DNA from: Deltaproteobacteria bacterium
GTDB lineage: Bacteria > Desulfobacterota > Deferrimicrobia > Deferrimicrobiales > Deferrimicrobiaceae
Assembly: GCA_016218975.1 (NCBI GenBank)
Contig: JACRCO010000037.1
Coordinates: 1-64,000, forward strand
DNA length: 64,000 nt
Direction: 5' to 3'
Numbering within the stretch: position 1 is the first letter of the stretch; every line of letters starts with the position of its first letter. This document shows positions 48,288-58,981 of the stretch, piece after piece. The notes below the pieces were generated by a model, which did not search any database, had not been told where the DNA came from, and was given only the letters and a program-made list of their open reading frames with translations. Both the position numbers and the translations under genes were made by a program.

Positions 48288-51200
48288 TGCCGAAACGAAC
48301 CGACATCAGGAAGATCATGCTGATCGGATCCGGGCCGATCATAATCGGGCAGGCGTGCGAGTTCGACTATTCCGGTACGCAGGCGTGCAAGGCGCTCAAG
48401 GAAGAGGGGTACGAGGTCGTCCTGGTGAACAGCAACCCGGCGACGATCATGACCGACATGGAGTTCGCCGACCGCACCTACATCGAGCCGATCACTCCTG
48501 AGATGGTGGGGAAAATCATCGAACGGGAAAGGCCGGACGCCCTCCTTCCGACGATAGGCGGGCAAACGGGGCTGAACATCGCCGTCTCGCTCCACGAGAT
48601 GGGGATCCTGCAGAAATACGGCGTCGAGCTGATCGGTGCGAGCTTCGAGGCGATCCAGAAGGCGGAAGACAGGGATCTCTTCCGGAAGGCGATGGAGAAG
48701 CTGGGACTGGTCGTCCCGCGTTCCGGTTACGTGAAATCGCTGGACGAGGCGCTCGCCGCCATCCCGTCCATAGGGTATCCGGCGATCATACGGCCTTCGT
48801 TCACCCTCGGGGGGACGGGCGCCGGCATCGCCTACAACCGGGAGGAATACGAGGAATCCGTCCGCTGGGCGCTGGACGCATCGCCGAAAAAGACAGCGCT
48901 CGTCGAGCAGTCGGTGATCGGATGGAAGGAGTTCGAGCTCGAGGTGATGCGCGACCTGAAGGACAACGTCGTCATCATCTGCTCGATAGAGAACCTGGAC
49001 CCGATGGGTGTGCACACCGGGGATTCCATCACGGTAGCCCCTGCGCAGACGCTGACCGACAAGGAATACCAGATAATGCGGAACGCCGCCCTTGCGATCA
49101 TACGCGAGATCGGCGTGGATACCGGGGGGAGCAACATCCAGTTCGCCGTCCATCCCGACACCGGGGAGATGGTTATCATCGAGATGAATCCGCGCGTCTC
49201 CCGCTCTTCGGCGCTTGCCTCGAAGGCGACAGGGTTCCCCATCGCCAAGATCGCCGCGAAACTCGCGGTCGGGTATTCGCTCGACGAGATCCCCAACGAC
49301 ATCACCCGTGAGACTCCCGCGTCGTTCGAGCCGACGATCGATTACGTGGTGACGAAGATCCCGCGGTTCACGTTCGAGAAGTTCCCGCAGACACAGGACA
49401 TCCTGGGGACGCAAATGAAATCGGTGGGCGAGGTGATGGCGATCGGCCGCACCTTCAAGGAGTCGCTCCAGAAGGCGCTCCGATCCCTCGAAATCGGTAT
49501 TTACGGGCTGGAGGAAATCCTCCCCGCGGCGGCGACGCCTGAAGCGAGACGAAAGACCATCGACGGAAAGCTCAGGAAGCCGAATTCCCAGCGGCTGCTC
49601 TACATCGGCGAAGCCATAAGGGACGGATGGAAAATAGAGGATATCTACCGGGTCACGGGGATCGACGTCTGGTTCCTCGAAAACATAAGGCAGATCGTCG
49701 AATCGGAGGGGGAGCTGCGGGCAGGCGCGGAAGCGTACCGGGCGGTCGCCGGAAGCGGGTCGCTCTCGCGGAAAGCGGAGGAGCTTCTCCGGCGCGCGAA
49801 GGGAAACGGGTTTTCCGACCGGCGGCTGGGAAAGCTTCTGGGGATCGGTGAGGACGCGGTGCGGGGGATCCGCGGCCGAGCGGGCATTCACCCCGTGTTC
49901 AAGCGGGTCGACACCTGCGGTGGGGAATTCGAGGCCCAAACCCCATACCTTTATTCCTCCTACGACCTGGAAGACGAAGCGCGGCCCACCACGCGGCGGA
50001 AGATCGTCATCCTCGGAGGAGGCCCGAACCGGATCGGGCAGGGCATCGAATTCGACTACTGCTGCGTGCACGGCTCCTTCGCGCTCCGCGAAGAAGGCTT
50101 CGAAACGATCATGGTGAACTGCAACCCGGAAACGGTCTCCACCGACTACGATACCTCCGACCGTCTCTACTTCGAGCCTCTTACCAAGGAAGACGTGCTT
50201 GCGATCATCGAGGAGGAGAAGCCGGAAGGGATCATCGTCCAGTTCGGCGGCCAGACTCCCCTGAAGCTTGCCGTGCCGCTCGAAAAGGAAGGCGTGCGGA
50301 TCCTCGGGACCTCCCCCGACAGCATAGACCGTGCGGAGGACAGGGAACGGTTCATGGACCTTCTCGACAAGCTCAAGCTGAGACAGCCTCCCAACGGAAT
50401 AGCCCGCTCCACGGAGGAAGCCGTGGCGATCGCGGCGCGGATCGCCTATCCGGTTCTGCTGCGGCCGTCGTATGTCCTCGGCGGCAGGGCGATGGAGATA
50501 GTGCACGACGAGGAGGGATTGCGGAAATACCTGGCCCACGCGGTCCAGGCGTCGGAGGAACGGCCTGTTCTCATCGACAAGTTCCTCGAAGACGCGATCG
50601 AGATCGACGTCGACGCCATCTCCGACGGGGAAACCGTCGTCATAGGCGGCATCATGGAGCACATAGAAGAGGCGGGGGTCCACTCGGGCGACTCGGCCTG
50701 CTCGCTTCCGCCGCATTCCATCCCGCGGGAGACGGCACGCGAAATCGCGCGCCAGGCGAGGGAACTGGCGAAGGAGCTTCGGGTCGTGGGGCTTATGAAC
50801 GTGCAGTTCGCGATCCAGAAGGGGGAAATTTTCATACTCGAAGTCAATCCGCGCGCGTCCCGGACCATTCCCTTCGTCAGCAAGGCTATCGGCGTTCCCC
50901 TGGCGAAGCTGGCGGCGAAAGTGATGGCCGGGAAAAAATTGACGGACCTGGGATTCACGGCGGACGTCACGCCGGCGCACATAAGCGTCAAGGAGGCGGT
51001 CTTCCCGTTCATCAAGTTCCCCGACGTGGACACGATCCTGGGCCCCGAGATGCGGTCCACGGGAGAGGTGATGGGGATCGACGAGAACTTCGGAAAGGCG
51101 TTCGCCAAGGCGCAGATCGCGGCGGGAATGATGCTCCCGAGGGGTGGCAGGGCGTTCGTAAGCGTAAGGAACGAGGACAAGGCGGGAGTGCTGCCGGCGG

Positions 51201-51541
51201 CGCGCATGCTTCACGAGGCGGGATTCAGGATCGTGGCGACGAGCGGCACGGCGGAGTTCCTATCCGCCAGCGGAGTCCCGTCGGAAACGGTGCTCAAGAT
51301 CAACGAGGGGCGTCCCCACGTAGCGGACCTCATCAAGAACGGGGAGATCGACCTCGTCATAAACACCCCGCTCGGCGCCCAATCCAAGGCGGATTCCTTC
51401 TATATCCGGCGGACGGCGCTCGTATATAACATCCCGTACTTCACCACGCTATCGGCGGCGAGGGCCGTGGCTCACGCGATTTCCCACCTGATCCGCGAAG
51501 ACCTCTCCGTGAAAAGCCTGCAAGAGTACCACGGACGCTGA
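48287..51541 (+). CDS. carB: Carbamoyl-phosphate synthase large subunit
   Basis: Makes carbamoyl phosphate for arginine and pyrimidines. The 1084 residues show two homologous ATP-grasp halves, with [20 protein letters not shown] at the start and [20 protein letters not shown] near residue 570. [20 protein letters not shown] and [20 protein letters not shown] mark the two active sites. The C-terminal MGS-like regulatory domain (about 935-1084) has [20 protein letters not shown] and [13 protein letters not shown]. The start is GTG, one base inside the radical SAM stop. Confidence 0.97.
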   Translation: MPKRTDIRKIMLIGSGPIIIGQACEFDYSGTQACKALKEEGYEVVLVNSNPATIMTDMEFADRTYIEPITPEMVGKIIERERPDALLPTIGGQTGLNIAVSLHEMGILQKYGVELIGASFEAIQKAEDRDLFRKAMEKLGLVVPRSGYVKSLDEALAAIPSIGYPAIIRPSFTLGGTGAGIAYNREEYEESVRWALDASPKKTALVEQSVIGWKEFELEVMRDLKDNVVIICSIENLDPMGVHTGDSITVAPAQTLTDKEYQIMRNAALAIIREIGVDTGGSNIQFAVHPDTGEMVIIEMNPRVSRSSALASKATGFPIAKIAAKLAVGYSLDEIPNDITRETPASFEPTIDYVVTKIPRFTFEKFPQTQDILGTQMKSVGEVMAIGRTFKESLQKALRSLEIGIYGLEEILPAAATPEARRKTIDGKLRKPNSQRLLYIGEAIRDGWKIEDIYRVTGIDVWFLENIRQIVESEGELRAGAEAYRAVAGSGSLSRKAEELLRRAKGNGFSDRRLGKLLGIGEDAVRGIRGRAGIHPVFKRVDTCGGEFEAQTPYLYSSYDLEDEARPTTRRKIVILGGGPNRIGQGIEFDYCCVHGSFALREEGFETIMVNCNPETVSTDYDTSDRLYFEPLTKEDVLAIIEEEKPEGIIVQFGGQTPLKLAVPLEKEGVRILGTSPDSIDRAEDRERFMDLLDKLKLRQPPNGIARSTEEAVAIAARIAYPVLLRPSYVLGGRAMEIVHDEEGLRKYLAHAVQASEERPVLIDKFLEDAIEIDVDAISDGETVVIGGIMEHIEEAGVHSGDSACSLPPHSIPRETAREIARQARELAKELRVVGLMNVQFAIQKGEIFILEVNPRASRTIPFVSKAIGVPLAKLAAKVMAGKKLTDLGFTADVTPAHISVKEAVFPFIKFPDVDTILGPEMRSTGEVMGIDENFGKAFAKAQIAAGMMLPRGGRAFVSVRNEDKAGVLPAARMLHEAGFRIVATSGTAEFLSASGVPSETVLKINEGRPHVADLIKNGEIDLVINTPLGAQSKADSFYIRRTALVYNIPYFTTLSAARAVAHAISHLIREDLSVKSLQEYHGR

Positions 51542-51547
51542 CGTGCC

Positions 51548-53632
51548 ATGACGGACGCCCCCGCCATCCAGTTCGTCAAGGGGGTAGGCCCGAAGATCGC
51601 CGAGAAGCTGGCCGCCCGTGGAATCCGCACACCGTACGACGCCCTGCATTTTTTCCCGAAGGGATACGAGGACCGGCGGCATATCTTGCCGCTGAGGGCG
51701 CTCAAGCCCGGGATGACGGCGCCGGTTAAAGGGACCGTCGTCGGCGTGCACGGCGTGCAACGGGGATTCGCGGGACCGCGCCTCCTGGAAGTGACGATCT
51801 CCGACGGCACGGGACGTCTTTCGGCCAAGTGGTTCCATTTCCATCCGTCGCTCAAAGAAAGGTTCCGCGAGGGAGAGGTCGTGGTCCTCTGCGGCACGGT
51901 GCGCTCCTTCCAATTCCACCCCGAGATGCACCACCCGGAAATCCTGGGGACGGCGGAGGAGCACGACCCGGTTCACATCGGCCGGATAGTCCCGGTCTAT
52001 CCGGAGATCGAGGGAGTGCCGCCCCGCATCCTGCGCCGTATCCAGTGGGAAGTCGTTTCGCATCACGCTTCCTCCGTGAAGGAGTATTTCCCGCGGTGGA
52101 TCCTCGATGAGGCGGGCGTTCCGCCGATCCACGAATCGCTGACGACCCTCCATTTCCCCCCCCCGGCGGCCGACGCCACTGCGCTGCTTTCCTTCTCCTC
52201 CCCCGCCCAACAGCGACTCATTTTCGGAGAGCTGTTCTACATCCAGTGGTCGCTCGCCCGGCGGCGGGCGGGCATTATGAAGGAGGCGGCTACCCCCCTC
52301 CACTGGGACAAGGAGATCGTGGAGGAGATCAAGCGTCGGCTTCCTTTCGCGCTCACAGGAGCCCAGCGCAGGGTGGTGAACGAGATCCTGAAGGACATCG
52401 CGTACCCGCATCCCATGCACCGGCTGCTCCAGGGCGATGTGGGGAGCGGGAAGACAATCGTCGCATGGATCGCGGCGCTGGTGGCTTGGCGGAAAAACGC
52501 GCAGGCCGCCGTCATGGCCCCTACCGAGATCCTGGCCGAACAGCATTACAGGCGGTTCGTCGCGCTGTGCGAGGGGCTGCCGGTGCGTGTGGTCCTCCTT
52601 ACGGCGGTGCTCAAGGGCAAGAAGAAAGCGGCACTGCTGCAGGAGATCCGGGAGGGGAAGGCGCACATCGTCATCGGCACGCACGCGATCATCCAGGAAG
52701 GCGTCGAGTTCGATCGGCTGGGGCTGGGCATCGTGGACGAGCAGCACCGGTTCGGCGTCCTTCAGCGGGCGGCACTGCGCGGGAAAGCGAAAACCGCGCC
52801 GCACCTCCTCGTCATGACCGCCACGCCGATCCCCCGGACACTTGCGATGACTCTCTACGGGGACCTCGACATCTCAGTGATCGACGAGATGCCCCCCGGA
52901 CGGAAGGCGATCGCAACGAAGATCGTGCGCGAGGGGGAGAGAAAAGCGGCCTGGGCCAGGGTGCGGAAGGAGTTGGCAGAGGGAGGACGCGTCTACATCG
53001 TCCTGCCGCTGGTGGAGGAATCGGAGAAATTGACCTTGCGGGACGCGACGAAAACAGCGGAACGGGTCCGGGACGCCTTCCCGGAGATCGGCGTGGGACT
53101 TCTGCACGGACGGATGAAGGCGGAGGAGAAGGACTCGGTGATGCGTCGATTCCAGAACGGGGAGATCCGGATTCTCGTTTCCACCACCGTCGTCGAGGTG
53201 GGGATCGACGTTCCCGAAGCCACCGTGATGATGATCGAACACTCCGAGCGGTTCGGGCTCTCCCAGCTTCACCAGCTCCGAGGCAGGGTGGGACGGGGGA
53301 CCCGGCCGTCCGTATGCCTCCTCTTCGTCGAAGGACCGCAAGGAGAGGATGCGGTCGCACGCCTCTCGGTGATGGAAAAAACGAACGACGGGTTCCGGAT
53401 CGCGGAGGAGGACCTGAAGATCCGGGGACCGGGCGACTTCGCCGGCGTCCGGCAGTCCGGCATCCCCGATCTTGTCTTCTCCGATATCGTTCGTGACGCG
53501 AAGATGTTATCCCGCTCCCGGGAGATCGCGAACGACCTGCTCGTGCGCGACCCGGGCCTTGCCCAACCCGAACACGCCGCCCTTTCCCGCTGGATCGCGA
53601 TGAAGGAAGCCTCCTTGCCGACAATCGGTTGA
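51548..53632 (+). CDS. recG: ATP-dependent DNA helicase RecG
   Basis: Remodels stalled replication forks and Holliday junctions. The 694 residues have the wedge/OB domain at the N-terminus (VKGVGPKIAEKLAARGIRT, ARGIRTPYDALHFFPKGYED), Walker A GDVGSGKTIVAWIA near residue 298, DEQHRFGVLQR (motif II) and the RecG-type LRGRVGRGTRPSVCLL and FAGVRQSGIPDL. The protein is close to the E. coli length of 693. The ATG is six bases after carB, so it probably shares the mRNA. Confidence 0.96.
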   Translation: MTDAPAIQFVKGVGPKIAEKLAARGIRTPYDALHFFPKGYEDRRHILPLRALKPGMTAPVKGTVVGVHGVQRGFAGPRLLEVTISDGTGRLSAKWFHFHPSLKERFREGEVVVLCGTVRSFQFHPEMHHPEILGTAEEHDPVHIGRIVPVYPEIEGVPPRILRRIQWEVVSHHASSVKEYFPRWILDEAGVPPIHESLTTLHFPPPAADATALLSFSSPAQQRLIFGELFYIQWSLARRRAGIMKEAATPLHWDKEIVEEIKRRLPFALTGAQRRVVNEILKDIAYPHPMHRLLQGDVGSGKTIVAWIAALVAWRKNAQAAVMAPTEILAEQHYRRFVALCEGLPVRVVLLTAVLKGKKKAALLQEIREGKAHIVIGTHAIIQEGVEFDRLGLGIVDEQHRFGVLQRAALRGKAKTAPHLLVMTATPIPRTLAMTLYGDLDISVIDEMPPGRKAIATKIVREGERKAAWARVRKELAEGGRVYIVLPLVEESEKLTLRDATKTAERVRDAFPEIGVGLLHGRMKAEEKDSVMRRFQNGEIRILVSTTVVEVGIDVPEATVMMIEHSERFGLSQLHQLRGRVGRGTRPSVCLLFVEGPQGEDAVARLSVMEKTNDGFRIAEEDLKIRGPGDFAGVRQSGIPDLVFSDIVRDAKMLSRSREIANDLLVRDPGLAQPEHAALSRWIAMKEASLPTIG

Positions 53633-53656
53633 ACCGTTGGCGGAACGCCGCCAAAA

Positions 53657-53685
53657 TTGACTTAACCGCTGCAATTCATTAGAGT
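53657..53685 (+). promoter_or_regulatory. Promoter of the alaC-hom-thrC operon
   Basis: TTGACT and TAGAGT are 17 bases apart in the recG-alaC spacer. From the -10 box onward the sequence (AGTATCTTCTTTA) mirrors that of the argS promoter. The start would be about 24 bases before the alaC ATG. Confidence 0.65.
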
Positions 53686-53715
53686 ATCTTCTTTAATCTT
53701 TCCGGGAGAAGGCGA

Positions 53716-54918
53716 ATGGAAGAATTCCCACGGATAAAGCGTCTGCCGCCGTACGTGTTCGCGGTGGTGACGGAGCTGAAGTCGAAAATGCGGCATGCGG
53801 GGGAGGACGTGATCGACCTCGGGATGGGAAATCCCGACCTGCCGACCCCGAAGGCCATCGTCGACAAGCTGATCGAGGCCGCGAGAAATCCCCGCAACCA
53901 CCGGTACTCCCTGTCTCGCGGAATCCCGAAACTGCGGCAGGCGATCTGCAACTGGTACAAGCGTAAGTACGACGTAGAGCTCGACCCGACCACAGAGGCG
54001 ATCGCGACGATCGGAGCCAAGGAAGGGCTGTCACATCTCGTCATGGCGATCATGGGGCCGGGTGACATCGCGCTGGTGCCCAACCCCACTTATCCGATCC
54101 ACGCATACTCGGTGATAATCGCCGGTGCGGATGTCCGTTCCATCTCTCTCACAAGCGGCGAAGGCGACTTCCTTGACCGCGTCCAGCGCGCCATGAAAAC
54201 CATCTGGCCAAAGCCCAAGGTGATGATCATCTCCTTCCCTCATAATCCGACTACCGAGGTGGTCGACCTTGCGTTCTTCAAGCGCGTCGTGGCGTACGCG
54301 AAGGAGCACGACATCCTCGTGATCCACGATCTTGCATACGCCGACCTGGTGTTCGACGGGTACAAGGCTCCCTCCATCCTCCAGGTGCCCGGCGCCAAAG
54401 ACGTGGCGGTGGAGCTGTACTCGATGTCCAAGGGATATTCCATGCCGGGATGGCGGGTCGGGTTCGTGGTCGGAAACAAGCGGATGATAAATGCGCTCAC
54501 GAGGCTGAAGAGCTACCTCGATTACGGCATGTTCCAGGCGATCCAGATCGCGGCGACTGTCGCGCTGAACGGCCCCCACCGGGTAGTCGACGAGGCGGTG
54601 GAAGTTTACCGGAAGCGGCGCGACTGCCTTGTGGACGGTTTCGCACGCATCGGATGGGAATTCCCCAGGCCCCAGGGGACGATGTTCGTCTGGGCGCCGG
54701 TGCCGGAAGCATACTCTTCTATCGGCTCGCTGGAATTTTCCAAGCTGCTCCTGACGAAGGCGAAGGTCGCCGTGTCCCCCGGAGTAGGGTTCGGCGAGCA
54801 CGGGGAAGGGTTCGTACGGTTCGCGCTCGTGGAGAACGAGCACCGCATCAGGCAGGCGATCCGTGGCGTGAAACCCTTGCTCCAATCGCCCGTTCACGTG
54901 AAGGTCAAGACAAGATGA
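53716..54918 (+). CDS. alaC: PLP aminotransferase, AlaC-like
   Basis: A class I aminotransferase of 400 residues, probably glutamate-pyruvate (alanine) transaminase; LL-diaminopimelate or aspartate transamination is possible. It opens [20 protein letters not shown], has [38 protein letters not shown], and the PLP lysine in [20 protein letters not shown] near residue 240. Its position before hom and thrC suggests a role in aspartate-family amino acids. ATG follows GGGAGAAGGCGA; the stop overlaps hom by ATGA. Confidence 0.88.
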   Translation: MEEFPRIKRLPPYVFAVVTELKSKMRHAGEDVIDLGMGNPDLPTPKAIVDKLIEAARNPRNHRYSLSRGIPKLRQAICNWYKRKYDVELDPTTEAIATIGAKEGLSHLVMAIMGPGDIALVPNPTYPIHAYSVIIAGADVRSISLTSGEGDFLDRVQRAMKTIWPKPKVMIISFPHNPTTEVVDLAFFKRVVAYAKEHDILVIHDLAYADLVFDGYKAPSILQVPGAKDVAVELYSMSKGYSMPGWRVGFVVGNKRMINALTRLKSYLDYGMFQAIQIAATVALNGPHRVVDEAVEVYRKRRDCLVDGFARIGWEFPRPQGTMFVWAPVPEAYSSIGSLEFSKLLLTKAKVAVSPGVGFGEHGEGFVRFALVENEHRIRQAIRGVKPLLQSPVHVKVKTR

Positions 54919-56237
54919 GCGAAGCCTTAAAGGAAATCGGCGTCGGCATCGTGGGATTCGGCACCGTCGGCACGGGGGCGGTGAAGCTTCTGCTCGAAAA
55001 CGCCGAACTGCTGCGCAGGCGCGTCGGGATCCCGTTGAAGATCCGTGGAATCGCCGACCTCGATACCGTTCGCGACCGGGGATTGAAGCTGCCGGAAGGC
55101 ATCCTCACCGACGACGGGTTCCGGCTTATACGGGATCCGGAAGTCCGGATAGTGGTGGAGTTGATCGGCGGCACGGGCGCCGCGAAGGACCTGGTGCTCG
55201 AAGCGCTGCGGCTCGGAAAGCCCGTAGTCACCGCGAACAAGGCGCTGCTCGCCGAGCACGGACCGGAGATCTGCCGTGCGGCCGTCGCAGGCGGGGCGGA
55301 CCTCGGATTCGAGGCGAGCGTGGGGGGCGGAATCCCCATCATCAGGGCCATGCGGGAAGGGCTAGCCGCCAACCGGATCCGCGAGATCTTCGGGATCATA
55401 AACGGAACCTGCAATTACATACTCAGCCGGATGTCGAACGAAGGCAAGGAATTCGCCGATGTGCTGGCGGAGGCGCAGCGTACCGGGCTGGCGGAAGCGG
55501 ACCCTTCCTTCGACGTGGACGGCATCGATTCCGCGCACAAACTGGCGATCCTCGTATGGCTGGCCACCGGCATGTACGTATCACCGAAGGAGATCTTCGT
55601 GGAGGGGATCCGCGACGTCTCGGCAGTGGACATCGCCTTCGCCCGGGAGTTCGGTTTCACGATAAAGTTGCTGGCGATCGCCAAGGAGAAGGGCGACGGG
55701 GTCGAGGTCCGCGTCCACCCGACGATGATCCCGTCGGATCACCTGCTGGCGACGGTCGCGGGCGCGAACAACGCGATATACGTGAAAGGAGACTTCGTGG
55801 GCCCCACCCTGTTCTATGGGCAAGGTGCGGGCATGAATCCCACCGCATCGGCGGTGGTGAGCGATATCGTGGAAATCGCGCGCAATCTGCGCGGGGGCGG
55901 GACGGGCAGGATCCCCCCGAGCGGTTTCTTTCTGCACGACCCGGGCGAAAAGGCGGCGGTTTCCCCCTTCTCCGGCGTGCGCTCGGAATACTACCTGCGG
56001 TTCAAGGTCGTGGACAAGCCCGGCGTCCTGTCGAAAATCGCAGGCGTGCTCGGAAACCATTCCATCAGCATCTCCTCCGTCATCCAGAAGGGACGGAAGG
56101 AAGAGAGCGCAGTGCCTATTTTCATCGTGACGCACCACGCTAAAGAAAGCGACATGCGCGCGGCGCTCGCGGAAACGGACATGCTTCCCGTCGTCCTCGA
56201 CCGCACCCGCATGATCCGGATCGAAAACAACCTGTAA
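54915..56237 (+). CDS. hom: Homoserine dehydrogenase
   Basis: Reduces aspartate semialdehyde to homoserine. The 440 residues contain the NAD(P) motif [19 protein letters not shown] at about 10-28, catalytic [15 protein letters not shown] and [20 protein letters not shown], and a C-terminal ACT domain (about 355-440; [20 protein letters not shown]), which suggests allosteric control by threonine. The reading frame runs upstream within alaC, but the ATG in the four-base overlap is the true start. Confidence 0.95.
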   Translation: MSEALKEIGVGIVGFGTVGTGAVKLLLENAELLRRRVGIPLKIRGIADLDTVRDRGLKLPEGILTDDGFRLIRDPEVRIVVELIGGTGAAKDLVLEALRLGKPVVTANKALLAEHGPEICRAAVAGGADLGFEASVGGGIPIIRAMREGLAANRIREIFGIINGTCNYILSRMSNEGKEFADVLAEAQRTGLAEADPSFDVDGIDSAHKLAILVWLATGMYVSPKEIFVEGIRDVSAVDIAFAREFGFTIKLLAIAKEKGDGVEVRVHPTMIPSDHLLATVAGANNAIYVKGDFVGPTLFYGQGAGMNPTASAVVSDIVEIARNLRGGGTGRIPPSGFFLHDPGEKAAVSPFSGVRSEYYLRFKVVDKPGVLSKIAGVLGNHSISISSVIQKGRKEESAVPIFIVTHHAKESDMRAALAETDMLPVVLDRTRMIRIENNL

Positions 56238-56263
56238 ATCACAACGACGAGGGCAGCGAAGCG

Positions 56264-57319
56264 ATGCACTGGGAAGGAATCATCCGGCACTTTTCAGCCT
56301 TTTTCACCAAGGTCCCCGACGACTGCGTGGTGACTTTACTGGAAGGGAATACTCCGCTCGTGCCGGCGCCGGGCCTTGCGCGCAAGGTAGCCCCCGGCAC
56401 GGAGATCTTCCTGAAGTACGAGGGGCTGAATCCCACCGGCTCCTTCAAGGACCGCGGAATGACGATGGCTGTGTCGAAGGCGAAAGCCGACGGGTCCGAT
56501 TCCGTGATCTGCGCATCCACCGGAAACACCTCGGCTTCCGCGGCGGCGTATGCGGCAAGGGCGAATCTGAAGGCGTTCGTCCTGATCCCGGAAGGGCGGA
56601 TCGCGTTGGGGAAGTTGTCGCAGGCGATGATACACGGCGCCCGCGTCATCCAGATCCTCGGAAACTTCGACGACGCGCTGACGCTCGTGAAGGAGATCTC
56701 CGCGAAATACCCGGTGACGCTGGTCAACTCGCTGAACCCGTATCGCATCGAAGGACAGAAGAGCGCCGCCTTCGAAATCTGCGATGCGCTGGGGGACGCG
56801 CCGGACTATCACGTCCTTCCTGTGGGCAACGCGGGGAACATCACCGCCTACTGGGCGGGATACAAGGCGTACCGGGATGCGGGAAAATCCCGGCGGGTCC
56901 CCCGCATGCTGGGATGGCAAGCGGAAGGGGCGGCGCCGATCGTGCGGGGGCGCCCGGTAGCGAAGCCGGAAACCGTCGCCACGGCGATCCGGATCGGGAA
57001 CCCGGCCTCGTGGAAGCAGGCGGAAGCGGCGAGAGACGAGTCCGGCGGGTTGATCCGCATGGTGAGCGATGCGGAGATCCTCGATGCATACAAGCTCGTA
57101 GCGGAGACCGAGGGGGTATTCTGCGAGCCCGCGTCGGCGGCATCCATCGCCGGTGTGATAAAATTGGCGCAAGAAGGATTTTTCCGGAGCGGGGACAGCC
57201 TGGTCTGCACTCTCACCGGTCACGGGCTCAAAGACCCGGACAACGCGATCGCGCAATCCGATTCGCCGGTGACCGTCCCGCCCATTTTGAACGAAGTCAA
57301 AAAAGTGCTCGGGTTCTAA
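56264..57319 (+). CDS. thrC: Threonine synthase
   Basis: Turns phosphohomoserine into threonine with PLP. The 351 residues place the PLP lysine in LNPTGSFKDRGMTMAVSKA near residue 61, with GNTSASAAAYAARANLKAFV and LPVGNAGNITAYWAGYKAYR for cofactor phosphate. This is the short class found in plants, archaea and many bacteria. It needs a homoserine kinase; no thrB of the GHMP type lies beside it, and the next gene is an ApgM-like protein. Confidence 0.95.
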   Translation: MHWEGIIRHFSAFFTKVPDDCVVTLLEGNTPLVPAPGLARKVAPGTEIFLKYEGLNPTGSFKDRGMTMAVSKAKADGSDSVICASTGNTSASAAAYAARANLKAFVLIPEGRIALGKLSQAMIHGARVIQILGNFDDALTLVKEISAKYPVTLVNSLNPYRIEGQKSAAFEICDALGDAPDYHVLPVGNAGNITAYWAGYKAYRDAGKSRRVPRMLGWQAEGAAPIVRGRPVAKPETVATAIRIGNPASWKQAEAARDESGGLIRMVSDAEILDAYKLVAETEGVFCEPASAASIAGVIKLAQEGFFRSGDSLVCTLTGHGLKDPDNAIAQSDSPVTVPPILNEVKKVLGF

Positions 57320-57329
57320 AGGAGAGGGA

Positions 57330-58550
57330 ATGGCGCGGAAGTATCTCATCCTGATCGGCGACGGAATGGCCGACTGGCCGATCGCTTCGCTCGGAAACCG
57401 TACCCCGCTCGAGGCTGCCGACAAGCCGAACATGGATTTCATGGCATCCAACGGGGCGCTTGGAATGGTGCAGGTAGTGCCGAAGGAGATGTATCCGGGC
57501 AGCGACGTGTCGAACCTGAGCATCATCGGGTACGACCCGCGGGAAGTTTACACCGGCAGGTCTCCGCTGGAGGCCGCCTCGATGGGGATTTCGCTCGGCA
57601 TGAACGACGTGGCGGTCCGGTGCAACGTCGTCACGCTTAAAAACGACGGCGCCGACTCGGAGATGGAGGACTTCTCGGCCGGCCACATCTCGTCGGCCGA
57701 ATCGGCGGAGTTGCTGAAGGACCTCCAGGAAAAAGTCGGAGAGAAAGGCGTTCGCTTCCATCCCGGCGTCAGTTACCGGAACCTCATGGTCTGGCCCGGC
57801 GGGAACGACGCGGTGGAGACGACCCCCCCCCACGATATCCACGGGAAGAAGATCACGGAATATCTTCCTCGAGGAGACGGCGCGGACCTCCTCCTCGACC
57901 TCATGGCCGCATCACGCGAGCTGTTCGAGGACCACCCCGTCAACCGGCAGCGCAAGGCGGAGGGGAAGGCCGCCGGTAATTCCATCTGGCTATGGGGGCA
58001 GGGGAAGGCCCCCCGCATCGAGCCTTTCAAGGAGCGGTACGGATTGTCCGGGTCGGTAGTCGCGGCCGTCGATCTCATCAAGGGAATAGGGATCTATTGC
58101 GGCCTCGAGATCGTGCCGGTGCCGGGCGCCACCGGCTACGTCGATACAAATTACCGCGGGAAGGCCGAGCACGCGCTCCGCGCTCTCGAGACGAAGGACT
58201 TCGTCCTGATACACGTGGAAGCTCCGGACGAGGCGGGGCACAACGGCAGCGTTCCCGACAAGGTGCGCGCGATCGAGCGGATCGACCGGGAAATGCTTTC
58301 GCTAATCATCGGCCGGGCGAAGGAGGGAGGCGACCTGAGCGTATTGCTGCTTCCGGATCATCCGACGCCCGTCGCCATACGCACCCACGCGCAGGAGCCG
58401 GTGCCCTTCGTCATTTACCCGGCGCCTGAAGGGCTATCCACGCATCCCGGGAAGCGATACACAGAAGCCGACGCTCGTTCCACGGGGCAGTTCGTGGAAA
58501 TCGGAACGCGCCTGATGGGATACCTCGTCGGCAAGCGCCAAGGAGCCTGA
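57330..58550 (+). CDS. ApgM-family phosphomutase, probable alternative homoserine kinase
   Basis: A 406-residue alkaline phosphatase-superfamily protein like archaeal cofactor-independent phosphoglycerate mutase. Metal-site segments are LIGDGMADWPIASLGNRTPL at the start, VSNLSIIGYDPREVYTGRSP with the nucleophile serine, VHVEAPDEAGHNG-type text (IHVEAPDEAGHNGSVPDK) and LLPDHPTPVAIRTHAQEPVP near the end. Members clustered with hom and thrC, as here, have been proposed as homoserine kinases, which would complete the pathway. True phosphoglycerate mutase remains possible. ATG 10 bases after thrC, with AAAGGAGAGG. Confidence 0.85.
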   Translation: MARKYLILIGDGMADWPIASLGNRTPLEAADKPNMDFMASNGALGMVQVVPKEMYPGSDVSNLSIIGYDPREVYTGRSPLEAASMGISLGMNDVAVRCNVVTLKNDGADSEMEDFSAGHISSAESAELLKDLQEKVGEKGVRFHPGVSYRNLMVWPGGNDAVETTPPHDIHGKKITEYLPRGDGADLLLDLMAASRELFEDHPVNRQRKAEGKAAGNSIWLWGQGKAPRIEPFKERYGLSGSVVAAVDLIKGIGIYCGLEIVPVPGATGYVDTNYRGKAEHALRALETKDFVLIHVEAPDEAGHNGSVPDKVRAIERIDREMLSLIIGRAKEGGDLSVLLLPDHPTPVAIRTHAQEPVPFVIYPAPEGLSTHPGKRYTEADARSTGQFVEIGTRLMGYLVGKRQGA

Positions 58551-58559
58551 GCGTACCCG

Positions 58560-58979
58560 GTGGAGCACGTCGCGGACGTCCGGGTGATCTTCGCGGACAC
58601 CGACGCCATGGGGATCGTGTACTACGCGAACTATCTCAAGTGGTTCGAGATGGGGCGCGTGGAGCTCCTGCGGAAGAAGGCGATGGTTTACCGGGACCTG
58701 ACCTCACGCGGGTATCACCTTCCGGTCGTGGAGGCGGGGGTCCGCTACCATACGCCGGCGCGATACGACGACTCGCTAAGGATCCACGCGGAGGTAAGAA
58801 AGCTGGGCGGAGCCAGCATCGAGTTCGGATACGTAATAGACCGCGCGGACGGGAAGCGTATAGCGGAAGGCGAAACCCTCCATGCCTTTACGGATGATTC
58901 CGGGAAAGTGGTTCGCATGCCGGCTGATTTCCTCGAGCTTGTGCGCATCGACATAATTACGGGAGTGAAAGGGGGGTAG
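58560..58979 (+). CDS. ybgC: YbgC-like acyl-CoA thioesterase
   Basis: A single hotdog domain of 139 residues that hydrolyses acyl-CoA thioesters. The active-site strand-helix is FADTDAMGIVYYANYLKWFE with the catalytic aspartate, followed by MGRVELLRKKAMVYRDL. Start is GTG with AAGGAG about 13 bases upstream; no better start is visible. Linkage to the Tol-Pal genes, seen for E. coli ybgC, is not found. It precedes glpX by two bases. Confidence 0.88.
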   Translation: MEHVADVRVIFADTDAMGIVYYANYLKWFEMGRVELLRKKAMVYRDLTSRGYHLPVVEAGVRYHTPARYDDSLRIHAEVRKLGGASIEFGYVIDRADGKRIAEGETLHAFTDDSGKVVRMPADFLELVRIDIITGVKGG

Positions 58980-58981
58980 AC

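Noticed and set aside
47957-51214. A 1085-residue open frame on the minus strand
   Set aside because: It lies opposite the radical SAM gene end and carB, has no recognisable domain, and results from high GC codon bias in the third position.
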